A stretch of 64,000 nucleotides of DNA. Origin: Streptomyces sp. JH14. GTDB taxonomy: Bacteria > Actinomycetota > Actinomycetes > Streptomycetales > Streptomycetaceae. This document shows, in pieces, positions 49,868-58,896 of this stretch (within the stretch, counting starts at the first letter, position 1; every line of letters begins with the position of its first letter). The stretch covers positions 124,001 to 188,000 of the forward strand of contig NZ_JAJNEL010000001.1 in the NCBI RefSeq assembly GCF_029428675.1, read 5' to 3'. The position numbers and the translations under genes are program-made. Below the pieces are notes generated by a model. The model searched no databases and was not told the DNA's origin. It saw only the letters and a list, made by a program, of their open reading frames with translations.

Positions 49868-52300
49868 ATGGCACAGGGCACGGTCCAGGTGACGCACACC
49901 GGCACATCGCGGTGGCGGCGCCGCACGGGCGAATACGCCTCCCTCACCGCAGCCCTCGAGGCCGCGGCGGACGGTGATGTCCTCACCGTCGCGCCGGGCA
50001 CCTACCGGGAGAATCTGGTCCTGCACCGCGCGGTGACACTGCGCGGCCCCGAGGGCTCCGTCGGTTCCGTGCGGATCGCCCCGGTCGACGGCGTTCCACT
50101 GACGGTCCGCGCCTCCGCCGTCGTCCAGGATCTGCATGTGGAGGGCCAGGACTCGGCGGCCCCCGCGGTACTCATCGAGGACGGCGCTCCGGAACTGGCG
50201 GATCTGCGGATCGTGACGCGCTCCGCCGCCGGGATCGAGGTGCGCGGGGCGGCCCGCCCCAGCGTGCGCCGCTGCACGGTCGACAATCCCGCCGGTGTCG
50301 GCATCGCCGTACTCGAGGGTGCGGGCGGGGTGTTCGAGGAGTGCGAGATCGTCTCGGCCGGACAGTCCGGTGTCGCCGTACGCGACGGGGCGCATCCACG
50401 GCTCGAGCGCTGCCGGATCCATCACACCTCGGGCGCGGGGCTGAGCGTCACCGGTGAGGGCAGCGGTCTGGAGGGCGTCGGCTGCGAGGTGTACGAGATC
50501 AAGGGCAGCGGCATACAGGTGACCGCTCGCGCCTCGGCCCATCTCACCGACTGCACGGTGCACCGCACTTCGTCCGACGGGGTCACGCTCGACACCGACG
50601 CGGTGCTGACGCTCGCCGACTGCGACATCCATGACATCCCGGAGAACGCGGTGGATCTGCGCTCGCGTTCGGTTCTCACGCTGACCCGCTCCACGGTGCG
50701 CCGATTCGGCCGCAACGGCCTCTCGGTGTGGGACCCGGGCACCCGGGTCGATGCCAACCAGTGCGAGATCCACGACAGTACCGGCGATTACCCGGCGGTC
50801 TGGGTGAGCGACGGGGCGACCGTGATACTGGACTCCTGCCGGGTCCATGACGTGCCGGACGCGATCTTCGTCCTCGACCGGGGCTCGCGCGCCGACGTCG
50901 TCGACAGTGATCTCACCCAGGTCCGCAACACGGCGGTGTCGGTGAGTGACGGGGCGACCGCGCAGCTCGACGACTGCCGGATCCGCGAGGCGTCGACCGG
51001 TGCCTGGTTCCGTGACCACGGCAGCGGCGGCACGTTGAACAACTGCACCATCGACGCGGCGCAGACCGGCGTCATCGTCACCAAGGGCGCCGACCCGACC
51101 ATCGAGCGCTGCACGGTCACCTCGCCCGCCGAGGCCGGTTTCTATGTCTCCGCCGAGGGCCGCGGCACCTTCCACAGCTGCCGGGTCACCGGCAGTGACG
51201 GCTACGGCTTCCATGTGATGGACGGCTGCCGTACGACGCTGACCCGGTGCCGCACGGAGCGGTGCGCCCGCGGGGGCTACGAGTTCGCCGAAGGCGGCTC
51301 GCACGGCGACGGGCAGGGGACGGGCCCGGTCGTGGAGGGCTGCACCAGCGACGAGAGCGGGCTGCGCACTCCTCCTCCCCCGCCGCCCACGGTGGTCACG
51401 GCGACCGAGACGGCCCCCGGACTGCTCGGTGGGGTACCCACGCAGCGTGCGGTCGTGCCCACCGCCGTCGAGGTGCCCACCGAGCCGGTACGCACATCGG
51501 GCGCCGTTCTCGGTGAACTCGACGCGCTGGTGGGCCTGGACAGCGTCAAGCGTGAGGTGCGGGCCCTCACCGACATGATCGAGGTGGGCCGCCGCCGTCT
51601 GGAGGCCGGCCTCAAAGCCGCTTCGGTGCGGCGCCATCTCGTCTTCACCGGCTCCCCCGGCACCGGCAAGACGACGGTGGCCCGGCTGTACGGCGAGATC
51701 CTCGCCTCGCTCGGCGTGCTGGAGCGCGGGCATCTCGTCGAGGTGTCCCGGGTCGACCTGGTCGGTGAGCACATCGGATCGACCGCCATCCGCACCCAGG
51801 AGGCCTTCGACCGGGCGCGCGGCGGGGTGCTGTTCGTCGACGAGGCGTACGCGCTGTCGCCGGAGGACTCGGGCCGGGACTTCGGCCGCGAGGCGATCGA
51901 CACGCTCGTGAAGCTGATGGAGGACCACCGGGACGCGGTGGTCGTCATCGTGGCCGGCTACACCCGGGAGATGGAGCGGTTCCTCACCGTCAACCCCGGT
52001 GTGGCGTCCCGGTTCTCACGGACCATCACCTTCAGCGACTACGAGCCCGGCGAACTGCTGCGGATCGTCGATCAGCAGGCGGAGGAACACGAGTACAGCC
52101 TGGCCGAGGGCACCGGGGACGCGCTGCTCAAGTACTTCACCGAGCTGCCCAAGGGCCCTGCGTTCGGCAACGGCCGGACGGCCCGTCAGACCTTCGAGTC
52201 GATGGTCGAGCGGCATGCGGGCCGGGTCGCCCAGCTCGCCGAGGCGAGCACGGACGACCTCACGCTCCTCTACCCGGAGGACCTGCCGGAGCTCCCCTGA
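49868..52300 (+). CDS. right-handed parallel beta-helix protein fused to a CbxX/CfqX-type AAA+ ATPase
   Basis: 810 residues. Residues 20-480 are many repeats of parallel beta-helix turns (VTLRGPEGSVGSVRI, GVGIAVLEGAGGVFEECEI, SDGATVILDSCRVHDV, GADPTIERCTVTSPAEAGF), ending around 495. A proline-rich linker leads to the AAA+ domain, starting LVGLDSVKREVRALTDMI (~556), Walker A GSPGTGKTTVARLY (~595-603), Walker B VLFVDEAYALS (~654-662), sensor-1 VIVAGYTREMERF and arginine finger NPGVASRFSRTITF. The ATPase half is like EccA of type VII secretion and CbxX. No signal peptide, so cytoplasmic; the helix may bind the substrate. The last 31 bp overlap the convergent gene. Confidence 0.9.
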   Translation: MAQGTVQVTHTGTSRWRRRTGEYASLTAALEAAADGDVLTVAPGTYRENLVLHRAVTLRGPEGSVGSVRIAPVDGVPLTVRASAVVQDLHVEGQDSAAPAVLIEDGAPELADLRIVTRSAAGIEVRGAARPSVRRCTVDNPAGVGIAVLEGAGGVFEECEIVSAGQSGVAVRDGAHPRLERCRIHHTSGAGLSVTGEGSGLEGVGCEVYEIKGSGIQVTARASAHLTDCTVHRTSSDGVTLDTDAVLTLADCDIHDIPENAVDLRSRSVLTLTRSTVRRFGRNGLSVWDPGTRVDANQCEIHDSTGDYPAVWVSDGATVILDSCRVHDVPDAIFVLDRGSRADVVDSDLTQVRNTAVSVSDGATAQLDDCRIREASTGAWFRDHGSGGTLNNCTIDAAQTGVIVTKGADPTIERCTVTSPAEAGFYVSAEGRGTFHSCRVTGSDGYGFHVMDGCRTTLTRCRTERCARGGYEFAEGGSHGDGQGTGPVVEGCTSDESGLRTPPPPPPTVVTATETAPGLLGGVPTQRAVVPTAVEVPTEPVRTSGAVLGELDALVGLDSVKREVRALTDMIEVGRRRLEAGLKAASVRRHLVFTGSPGTGKTTVARLYGEILASLGVLERGHLVEVSRVDLVGEHIGSTAIRTQEAFDRARGGVLFVDEAYALSPEDSGRDFGREAIDTLVKLMEDHRDAVVVIVAGYTREMERFLTVNPGVASRFSRTITFSDYEPGELLRIVDQQAEEHEYSLAEGTGDALLKYFTELPKGPAFGNGRTARQTFESMVERHAGRVAQLAEASTDDLTLLYPEDLPELP

Positions 52301-54744
52301 GTCTCCTCGGTGCCCCCGTCGCCCTGGCGGGGCACGACCGGTCCGAGCCGGGCGAGCAGTGCGGCGCGCTCCTCGGCGAAGACCGGGTCGGCCTGGTAGT
52401 CCGAGTGTCCCAGAACCGGTTCGGGAAGCGGGTGTTCCGGCGTACGCCGGTAGACCAGCGGGTCCCGCAGGGGGCCCCGGTCCACCTCGGGCCCGGGCCC
52501 GTCATCGAGCCGGACCCGGCCGCCGATGGGGTCGGTTGCCCGCCACAGGTTGCGCCAGCAGTGCACGGACCGGTGCAGTCCGCGCAGCGGTCCTGGACCG
52601 AAGTAGGCCGGGAACCAGCGCCCGTACAGCCGCTCGATCGGCGAGCCGTAGGTGAGCAGGGCGACCCGCCCGCGGGTCTCGGCGGGCAGCTGCCAGACCG
52701 CGGACGCCGCGAGGACGCTGCCCTGGGAGTGGCCCGAGATGACCAGTCTGCCGCGGGTGAGGCCGGTCCAGCCGGACATCCGGGACGCCAGGTCGGGGAC
52801 GGCACGCTCGGCGTAGCACGGCGGCGCGAAGGGGTGAGCGGCGCGCGGCCAGAACGTACCGACGTCCCAGAGGATGCCGATGGTGCGCCGCGCGGACGCA
52901 TCGCGATAGGCGCGCCGCCCCCAGGTGACGAAGAGGATGAAGCCGAAGCCGACCATCCAGGACCCGGTCGACTGGGCTGCCTCCGCCACCGATTCGATGA
53001 ACGGTCCCGCACCGTCCATCGCCCGTCCCGGCACCTGTCCGCTCACCCACGCTCCGGCGACGGCCCCCGCGCCGAGCAGCAGGGTGGCGCCGGAGACCAG
53101 GCCGAGCAGCCAGGGTGCCGAGTCGGTCAGGGCGGCCGTGGCCCGGGTCCTGGCGATCTGCCGGGTGCGAGCGGCGTCCGGCCACTTCTGCCCGTACTCC
53201 TGGTCGACCTCGGGCTCCAGGGCGCGGGCGGCGAGCCAGGTGCGGACGCCCAGCACGGCGGCGGGGACCACCAGCAGCACCAGGAGCACGGGGATGACGG
53301 AAGCCTGCCAGCTGAGCAGCACCGGCGGCCCTTCGATGACGGGCGCCCGGCCCATGCCGGGGGTGCCGGAGCCGTCGAGCCAGTCGGCGACGCGCTGGGC
53401 GACCCCGCCGGACATGACGCCGCCGAGGGCGCAGGCGAGCATCGCGACCGCGGGGCCGCCGAGTCCGTACAGGACCGTGCGCGGCTCGGGTGTCCGCCGG
53501 TACAGGCCGAGCGCCACCGCCGCGAGGACGACCACGAGAGCCCCCTGGCCCACGGTGAGGACGCGGAACGTGACATCTCCGGGGAGTGAGCCTTCGGAGA
53601 CCCAGCCGGGACGGGACCAGGCGGCGTACACGGCGGCAAGGACGAGCAGGGCGAGGGCGGCGCCGGGCAGCCAGCTGATGAGGGCCCTGTCGAGCCGGTT
53701 GTCGAGCCGGCGCTCGCTGCGGCCTCGACGGCACACCACCCAGAGCACAACGAGCGTGCCCAGCACGAGCATTGCCTCGATCAGACTGCCGAGGAAGCCG
53801 GGTACGGGGCCGGTGGCGGCGCGGTCGTGCCGGGCCGCGGCGCCGGCGACGGCCGCCGCCACGGTCAGGAAGCCGGCGGCGGTGTGCGCGGCCCGCAGCC
53901 GGGCGACCAGCCGTCGGCCGTACCAGAAGCCGGGTCGGCCGAGGGCGGGGCGGACGACTGCGGTGGGAGCGGGGCCGGGGTCGCCTCCACCGGCGGTGCG
54001 GTCGTCGGTCGCCGGGTCGTCGGTCGTGGGGTCGTCGGGAGCATCGCCGTCGTCCGGCTCCGCGCCGGTGAGCGGGCGCTGCGACTCGTAGGCGCTCCAG
54101 GTCCGGTTGGAGAGGTACCAGAGCAGCCCCACCAGCGCCGTCGGCACCACCGCGGCGAGCGCGAGCCGGCGGCCCGGCTGCGACCACCAGCCGCCCTGCG
54201 CCGTCGACAGGAAACCGAGCCAGGACCGCTGGTTCGAGCAGTCGGGTACGCCCGCACACTGCCAGGCCACCAGGTCGAGTGCGACCTCGCAGGCCGCGGC
54301 GGTCAGCAGCACGGTGAGACTGAGCGCGACGAGCCGCACGAGTACGCCGTAGAGCCGTACCGCGCGGGTGCGGCCCCTGGCGGTGGGCCGCATCCAGTGG
54401 GCGAGGTTGACCACCATGAACGGGAGGAGCAGCAGCCAGAGCGCGCGGGAGCCGTTGCCGGAGGTGAGGTTGGACCAGCAGTAGGCCTCCTCGATGGGCC
54501 GGGCCCGGTACCGCTCGGGGTGCTGCTCGGCGTCGATGTCCCCGGTGCGCCGGTAGACGGCGGCCGTCGCATCACCGGTGACCCGGGTGATCCGGGGATC
54601 GTCGAGCATGCCCTGGGGGGTGGCTCCACCGACTCCGTGGACGAGCAGTTCCAGCGCGGCCCCCGTGCTCTGCGGGGCCTGGGTGACAGGGGGCACGTGG
54701 GTGACTCGCTCTCTCGCGCTCTCGGCATTACGGGCATTACCCAT
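52270..54744 (-). CDS. large membrane protein with C-terminal alpha/beta-hydrolase-like domain
   Basis: 824 residues. The N-terminus has ALELLVHGVGGATPQGMLDDP (hydrolase-type opening strand), then many membrane segments: ALWLLLLPFMVVNLAHW, LVALSLTVLLTAAACEVAL, LALAAVVPTALVGLLWYL, a disordered acidic stretch (DDGDAPDDPTTDDPATDD), and more helices between residues ~280 and ~620. The nucleophile elbow ISGHSQGSVLA is at about residue 670 and LTYGSPIERLYGRWFP follows. The early HGxGG and the GHSQG motif suggest an alpha/beta-hydrolase split by a membrane domain. No close functional homologue recognised. Tail-to-tail overlap of 31 bp with the beta-helix/AAA+ gene. Confidence 0.8.
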   Translation of the reverse strand: MGNARNAESARERVTHVPPVTQAPQSTGAALELLVHGVGGATPQGMLDDPRITRVTGDATAAVYRRTGDIDAEQHPERYRARPIEEAYCWSNLTSGNGSRALWLLLLPFMVVNLAHWMRPTARGRTRAVRLYGVLVRLVALSLTVLLTAAACEVALDLVAWQCAGVPDCSNQRSWLGFLSTAQGGWWSQPGRRLALAAVVPTALVGLLWYLSNRTWSAYESQRPLTGAEPDDGDAPDDPTTDDPATDDRTAGGGDPGPAPTAVVRPALGRPGFWYGRRLVARLRAAHTAAGFLTVAAAVAGAAARHDRAATGPVPGFLGSLIEAMLVLGTLVVLWVVCRRGRSERRLDNRLDRALISWLPGAALALLVLAAVYAAWSRPGWVSEGSLPGDVTFRVLTVGQGALVVVLAAVALGLYRRTPEPRTVLYGLGGPAVAMLACALGGVMSGGVAQRVADWLDGSGTPGMGRAPVIEGPPVLLSWQASVIPVLLVLLVVPAAVLGVRTWLAARALEPEVDQEYGQKWPDAARTRQIARTRATAALTDSAPWLLGLVSGATLLLGAGAVAGAWVSGQVPGRAMDGAGPFIESVAEAAQSTGSWMVGFGFILFVTWGRRAYRDASARRTIGILWDVGTFWPRAAHPFAPPCYAERAVPDLASRMSGWTGLTRGRLVISGHSQGSVLAASAVWQLPAETRGRVALLTYGSPIERLYGRWFPAYFGPGPLRGLHRSVHCWRNLWRATDPIGGRVRLDDGPGPEVDRGPLRDPLVYRRTPEHPLPEPVLGHSDYQADPVFAEERAALLARLGPVVPRQGDGGTEETQGSSGRSSG

Positions 54745-54921
54745 GATTTTCGAGGATCAGGGGCGGCATGCTGATGCCCTGTCACCAGAATCGCGGAACA
54801 GCGGCCGCGAGGGCACCCGTCTCACCGAATCTCCCCAGTGCGGCGCCGCACGGAGCTGCGTGGCAGGATGACCCCGTCCGACAGACTGTTGTGCGGCCAG
54901 ACGGAAGGACCGGACCCGGCG

Positions 54922-55767
54922 TTGAGCGAGAATCAGAACCTCCTCGCGGAGCAGCGGCGCGCCCTGATCCTCGACGAGGTGCGCAGGCGCGGCGGGGTCA
55001 GGGTCAATGAGCTGACCCGCAGGCTGAACGTCTCCGACATGACCGTCCGCCGCGATCTGGACGCGCTCGCCCGCCAGGGTGTCATCGAGAAGGTGCACGG
55101 CGGGGCGGTGCCCGTCGTCGAGGCGAGCACCCATGAGCCCGGCTTCGAGGCGAAGTCGGCGCTGGAGCTCTCCGCCAAGGAGGACATCGCGCGGGCGGCC
55201 GCGGCCATGGCCGTGCCCGGCAGCGCGATCGCGCTCTCCGGTGGCACGACGACTTACGCGCTGGCCCAGCATCTACTGGACGTACCCGAGTTGACGGTCG
55301 TGACGAACTCGGTGCGGGTCGCCGACGTGTTCCACACCGCCCAGCGTTCGGCGGTGACCGGCGGACCGCGGGCCGGCGCCGCCACGGTGGTGCTCACCGG
55401 TGGGGTACGGACTCCGTCGGACTCGCTGGTCGGCCCGGTCGCCGATCAGGCGATCGGTTCGCTCCACTTCGACGTCCTGTTCCTCGGGGTGCACGGGATC
55501 TCGGTCGAGGCCGGGCTGTCGACGCCGAATCTGGCGGAGGCCGAGACCAACCGGCGTTTCGTGCACTCGGCGCGGCGGGTGGTGGTCGTCGCCGACCACA
55601 CCAAGTGGGGCACCGTGGGCCTGAGTTCGTTCGCGACGCTGGAGCAGGTGGACATGTTCGTCACCGATTCCGGGCTGTCGGCCGGGGCCCGCGAGGAGAT
55701 CGAGGAACATCTGCCGGGCCTGGTGGTGGCGGGCGCTGCCGCGCACGACGAGCCCTCGGACGGCTGA
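54922..55767 (+). CDS. DeoR-family transcriptional regulator
   Basis: 281 residues from TTG 54922. N-terminal HTH LAEQRRALILDEVRRRGGVRVNELTRRLNVSDMTVRRDLDALA is shown here as RVNELTRRLNVSDMTVRRDL with the recognition helix VSDMTVRRDL; HGGAVP follows. The C-terminal sensor has SGGTTTYALAQHL, LVGPVADQAIGSLHFDVLFLG and ADHTKWG, the sugar-phosphate isomerase-like fold typical of DeoR repressors. TTG is preferred because homologues begin SENQNLLAEQ; an ATG at 54868 would add 18 residues. Likely represses sugar or phosphosugar genes, but no partner operon lies beside it. A terminator follows. Confidence 0.88.
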   Translation: MSENQNLLAEQRRALILDEVRRRGGVRVNELTRRLNVSDMTVRRDLDALARQGVIEKVHGGAVPVVEASTHEPGFEAKSALELSAKEDIARAAAAMAVPGSAIALSGGTTTYALAQHLLDVPELTVVTNSVRVADVFHTAQRSAVTGGPRAGAATVVLTGGVRTPSDSLVGPVADQAIGSLHFDVLFLGVHGISVEAGLSTPNLAEAETNRRFVHSARRVVVVADHTKWGTVGLSSFATLEQVDMFVTDSGLSAGAREEIEEHLPGLVVAGAAAHDEPSDG

Positions 55768-55770
55768 GCA

Positions 55771-55793
55771 GCGGCCGGCGCAGCGCCGGCCGC
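55771..55793 (+). terminator. hairpin terminator after the DeoR gene
   Basis: GCGGCCGGCG, loop CAG, CGCCGGCCGC: perfect 10-bp stem 4 bases after the stop. Confidence 0.8.
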
Positions 55794-55841
55794 ACATTCC
55801 GCTCAGCTCACGCCGCGCCCGTCACGTCCTAGGATCGCGCT

Positions 55842-56294
55842 GTGGCCATCTTCCGCATCGAGCGATTCAGCCCCCTGCCCGCCGCCGAGTCCTGGCGACG
55901 GGTGACCGACTGGGAACGGCACGCCGCTCATGTCCCGCTCACCCGGATCAGTGTCCCGGCAGGGCTGCCCAGCGGAATCGGGACCGTCTTCGTGGCCCGC
56001 ACCGGGCTGGGCCCGCTGGGCTTCGACGATCCGATGGAAGTGGTGCGCTGGACACCGCCCGCGGCCGGCCGGGCCGGGCTCTGCCGGCTGGAGAAGCGCG
56101 GTTCGGTGGTACTGGGCCGGGCGTCGATCGATGTCTACCCGACGGAGTGCGGATCCCATGTGGTGTGGGTGGAGGAGCTCCGCATCCGGCTGCTGCCGCA
56201 GTGGGGAGACGCGCTGATCTCCGGCGCGGGCCGCCGGGTCTTCGGCCGGGTGCTGGACGGTCTCCTGGACAGCCCGGTGCAGCCGTACCCGTAG
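55842..56294 (+). CDS. SRPBCC-family protein (START-like)
   Basis: 150 residues from GTG 55842. Pattern of the SRPBCC/polyketide-cyclase fold: AIFRIERFSPLPAAESWRRVTDWERH, the IPAG-like loop RISVPAGLPSGIGTVFVARTGLGPLGFDDPMEVVRW and a C-terminal ALISGAGRRVFGRVLDGLLD helix. Lipid- or small-ligand-binding fold, cytoplasmic; no catalytic signature. A sister SRPBCC gene follows 95 bp later, so the two may be old duplicates. No Shine-Dalgarno is obvious. The stop codon lies inside a hairpin. Confidence 0.82.
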   Translation: MAIFRIERFSPLPAAESWRRVTDWERHAAHVPLTRISVPAGLPSGIGTVFVARTGLGPLGFDDPMEVVRWTPPAAGRAGLCRLEKRGSVVLGRASIDVYPTECGSHVVWVEELRIRLLPQWGDALISGAGRRVFGRVLDGLLDSPVQPYP

Positions 56295-56309
56295 CACGTA
56301 CGGGTACGG
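56283..56309 (+). terminator. hairpin overlapping the stop codon of the first SRPBCC gene
   Basis: Perfect 10-bp stem CCGTACCCGT / ACGGGTACGG with a 7-nt loop; the TAG stop (56292-56294) is partly within the 5' arm and the loop. Confidence 0.6.
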
Positions 56310-56389
56310 ACATCTGACGGCATGACAGCTAAGGTGTGGCTCCTCGCGGACAGGTGCGTCCGCTGCCGATCGCACAGGAGGTGCGTCCC

Positions 56390-56869
56390 ATGGCACGTCG
56401 GCTGCGCTCCGTGGATCTCGACTTCGTCCGGGCCGCTCCGCTGCGGCTGGTGTTCGCCGCCGAGGTGTCCGCGCCCGCCGAGGCGGTGTACCGCGCGCTC
56501 GCCGAGGACGTCGAGGGGTGGCCTGGCTGGTTCACCGCGGTGACGTCGGCCCGCCCCACCACGGCGGGCGCGGGCCGCGAGATCCGGCTCAGGGGCGGCA
56601 CCCTGTTCCAGGAGACGGTTCTCTCGACGGAGCCGGGCGAGCGGTATGCCTACCGGGTCGACGAGACCAATGCACCTGCCGTGCAAGCACTGTTGGAGGA
56701 GTGGCGGCTCAGCCCGACCAGGACCGGCACCCGGGTGCAGTGGACCTTCGCCACCGACGGACCCGCGCCGTTCCGGTTCGCCGTGCGACTGGTCCGGCCG
56801 GCGCTGGGCCGGTCGTTCCGGAACGCGGTGCGCCGGCTCGGCACACGTCTGGCCGGGGCCTCGGCCTGA
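56390..56869 (+). CDS. SRPBCC-family protein
   Basis: 159 residues from ATG 56390, with CAGGAGGTG nine bases upstream. Typical fold pattern: LVFAAEVSAPAEAVYRALAEDVEGWPGWFTAVTSARPT, GREIRLRGGTLFQETVLSTEPGERYAYRV (given as GGTLFQETVLSTEPGERYAY) and VRLVRPALGRSFRNAVRRLGTRL. These proteins bind hydrophobic ligands or act as polyketide cyclase/dehydrase relatives. The W-P-G-W-F motif is a standard position for ligand contacts. Function unknown. It converges on a cysteine-synthase-like gene 28 bp later. Confidence 0.85.
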   Translation: MARRLRSVDLDFVRAAPLRLVFAAEVSAPAEAVYRALAEDVEGWPGWFTAVTSARPTTAGAGREIRLRGGTLFQETVLSTEPGERYAYRVDETNAPAVQALLEEWRLSPTRTGTRVQWTFATDGPAPFRFAVRLVRPALGRSFRNAVRRLGTRLAGASA

Positions 56870-56897
56870 GCCGTGTGCCGCGGACGGCGAACGGGCC

Positions 56898-58031
56898 TCA
56901 GCGGGGCCAGTTGCCGGTGGCCAGGAAGTGCTCGATCGTCGCGGCGTACGGAGCGATGTCGAGGCCCTGTTCGGCGAGCCAGCTGTCGGAGTAGTACTTG
57001 TCGAGGTAGCGGTCGCCCGGGTCGCAGAGCAGTGTGACGATGCTGCCGGTGCGGCCCTCCTCCACCATTTCGGCGACGAGTTTGAACGCACTCCACAGCC
57101 CGGTGCCGGTGGAGCCGCCCGCCTTGCGGCCGATGGCCTGTTCCAGGGCGCGTACGGTGGCGACCGTGGCGGCGTCGGGCACCTTCATCATCCGGTCGAT
57201 GGCGCCGGGCACGAAGCTCGGCTCCATCCGGGGACGGCCGATCCCCTCGATGCGTGAGCCGCAGTCGCTGGTGGCGAGGGCGTTGTGGTGGGTCCAGCCG
57301 TCGAAGAAACAGGAGTTCTCCGGGTCGGGCACACAGATCCGGGTGTCGTACTGCATGTAGTGCACATAGCGGGCGATGGTCGCGGAAGTGCCGCCGGTCC
57401 CGGCGGTGGCGACGATCCACGTGGGTTCGGGGTAGCGCTCCAGCCGCAGCTGCTGGTAGATCGACTCGGCGATGTTGTTGTTCCCGCGCCAGTCGGTGGC
57501 CCGCTCCGCGTAGGTGAACTGGTCCATGTAGTGACCGCCGGACTCGGCGGCGAGTCTGGCCGACTCCGCGTACAGCTTCTGGGCGTCGTCGACGAAGTGG
57601 CACTGGCCGCCGTGGAATTCGATCAGCCGGCACTTCTCGGGGCTGGTGGTGTGCGGCATCACGGCGATGAACGGCACACCGATCAGCTTCGCGAAGTACG
57701 CCTCCGAGACGGCCGTCGATCCGCTGGACGCCTCGATCACCGGTTTGCCCGGCCGGATCCAGCCGTTGCAGAGCCCGTAGAGGAAGAGCGAACGGGCCAG
57801 CCGGTGCTTGAGACTGCCCGTGGGGTGCGTCGACTCGTCCTTGAGGTAGAGGTCGATCCCCCAGTCCTCGGGCAGCGGGAAACGCAGCAGATGCGTGTCG
57901 GCGGAGCGGTTGGCGTCGGCCTGGACCTTGCGCACGGCCTCCTTCAGCCAGGCGCGGTACTCGGGGTCGGAGCGGTCGATGTCGACGGTCCCCACGACCG
58001 CACCGCCGCGCCTGTGCTCACTGGTGTCCAT
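56898..58031 (-). CDS. PLP-dependent cysteine synthase family protein (beta family)
   Basis: 377 residues from ATG 58031 with a GGAG site 8 bases upstream; GTG 58055 is an alternative. PLP lysine K75 in [13 protein letters not shown], asparagine/serine substrate loop [20 protein letters not shown], and the phosphate-binding glycine loop [26 protein letters not shown] and GIGRP also fit. This resembles cysteine synthase/cystathionine beta-synthase-like proteins of the fold-type II group, here with a C-terminus ending [10 protein letters not shown]. It probably uses O-acetylserine, homoserine or another beta-substituted amino acid. Upstream region has no neighbouring sulfur genes, so the substrate is open. 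Confidence 0.88.
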   Translation of the reverse strand: MDTSEHRRGGAVVGTVDIDRSDPEYRAWLKEAVRKVQADANRSADTHLLRFPLPEDWGIDLYLKDESTHPTGSLKHRLARSLFLYGLCNGWIRPGKPVIEASSGSTAVSEAYFAKLIGVPFIAVMPHTTSPEKCRLIEFHGGQCHFVDDAQKLYAESARLAAESGGHYMDQFTYAERATDWRGNNNIAESIYQQLRLERYPEPTWIVATAGTGGTSATIARYVHYMQYDTRICVPDPENSCFFDGWTHHNALATSDCGSRIEGIGRPRMEPSFVPGAIDRMMKVPDAATVATVRALEQAIGRKAGGSTGTGLWSAFKLVAEMVEEGRTGSIVTLLCDPGDRYLDKYYSDSWLAEQGLDIAPYAATIEHFLATGNWPR

Positions 58032-58292
58032 CAGCACGCTCCTGCTCGTCGTCACCTCGATGGCCGAACGGCCGGGCCTTCGGACCGCCGGACTCTGCAG
58101 CTCAACGATATGCCCCCCACCTGCGCAAACGTTGACTTTGGGGATCCATAGCGCTGCCTTGGCCTCAGCGGTCCCGGCGGCCGCCGTTCACCGTGGCGCA
58201 CCTGCAGGATCCGGTCCGGATCCGGTCTGGTGCGCCGGTCGCGGCGCATGCAGACTGGCCGTCGGAAGCGTGACGAAGGGGGCGAAGCAACC

Positions 58293-58604
58293 ATGCCGGA
58301 AACGGAGTTCAGTGCGACGGGGGTACGGATCGAGCGGTGGGCCCGCTCGCTCACGAGGGCCGGGCAGGTCGTCGTCAAGGACGGCCGGGTGGCCCTGCTG
58401 ACCAGTTACGGCCGGGAGATCGACAGCGCTCCGGTGGGGACGGTCAGTGCGGGCAGACCGTGGTTCGCCGGTGCGAACGCCGCGGTGGCACGGTTCAACG
58501 GGACGCGCTATCGGCTGACGATGGGGCAGCGCGGGCCGGACCGCGAGGGACCGTCGCGCCGCTTCCTGGAAGCGCTGCGCAGCGCGGGCGCCCGGCTGAG
58601 TTGA
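58293..58604 (+). CDS. small protein of unknown function
   Basis: 103 residues from ATG 58293, which has GAAGGGGG nine bases upstream (a GTG/ATG upstream at 58230 is less likely). Beta-rich: ETEFSATGVRIERWARSLTRAGQVVVKDGRVALLTSYG, TVSAGRPWFAGANAAVARFNGTRYRLTMGQRG. No signal peptide. Common in Streptomyces as a hypothetical protein, unknown role. Divergent from the cysteine-synthase-like gene. Confidence 0.65.
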   Translation: MPETEFSATGVRIERWARSLTRAGQVVVKDGRVALLTSYGREIDSAPVGTVSAGRPWFAGANAAVARFNGTRYRLTMGQRGPDREGPSRRFLEALRSAGARLS

Positions 58605-58896
58605 CCTCGCGGGCCGGCTCCGTCGGGCCGACGCCGCAGGCCGGGTCACGGGCATCGCGAGGGCAGCCGCGCCGCGCCGGTCTCGCGGGCCCGGCCGGGC
58701 AGGACTGCGGAGCGGCACCGATGGAACACCCTAAGTTGCGGAGGCGTACCCCCTGAGCGACATTGGTCTCACGTCACTCATGGTTTACCGGCGGTGACAC
58801 TGCGATCCAGTCCGCCGGAACAGGAATCAGGAAGCCGGCCGTCCGCCGACTCCGTTCCGCCGTCTTCTTCCGGACCTATTTCGGGGAGTCGCAGCC

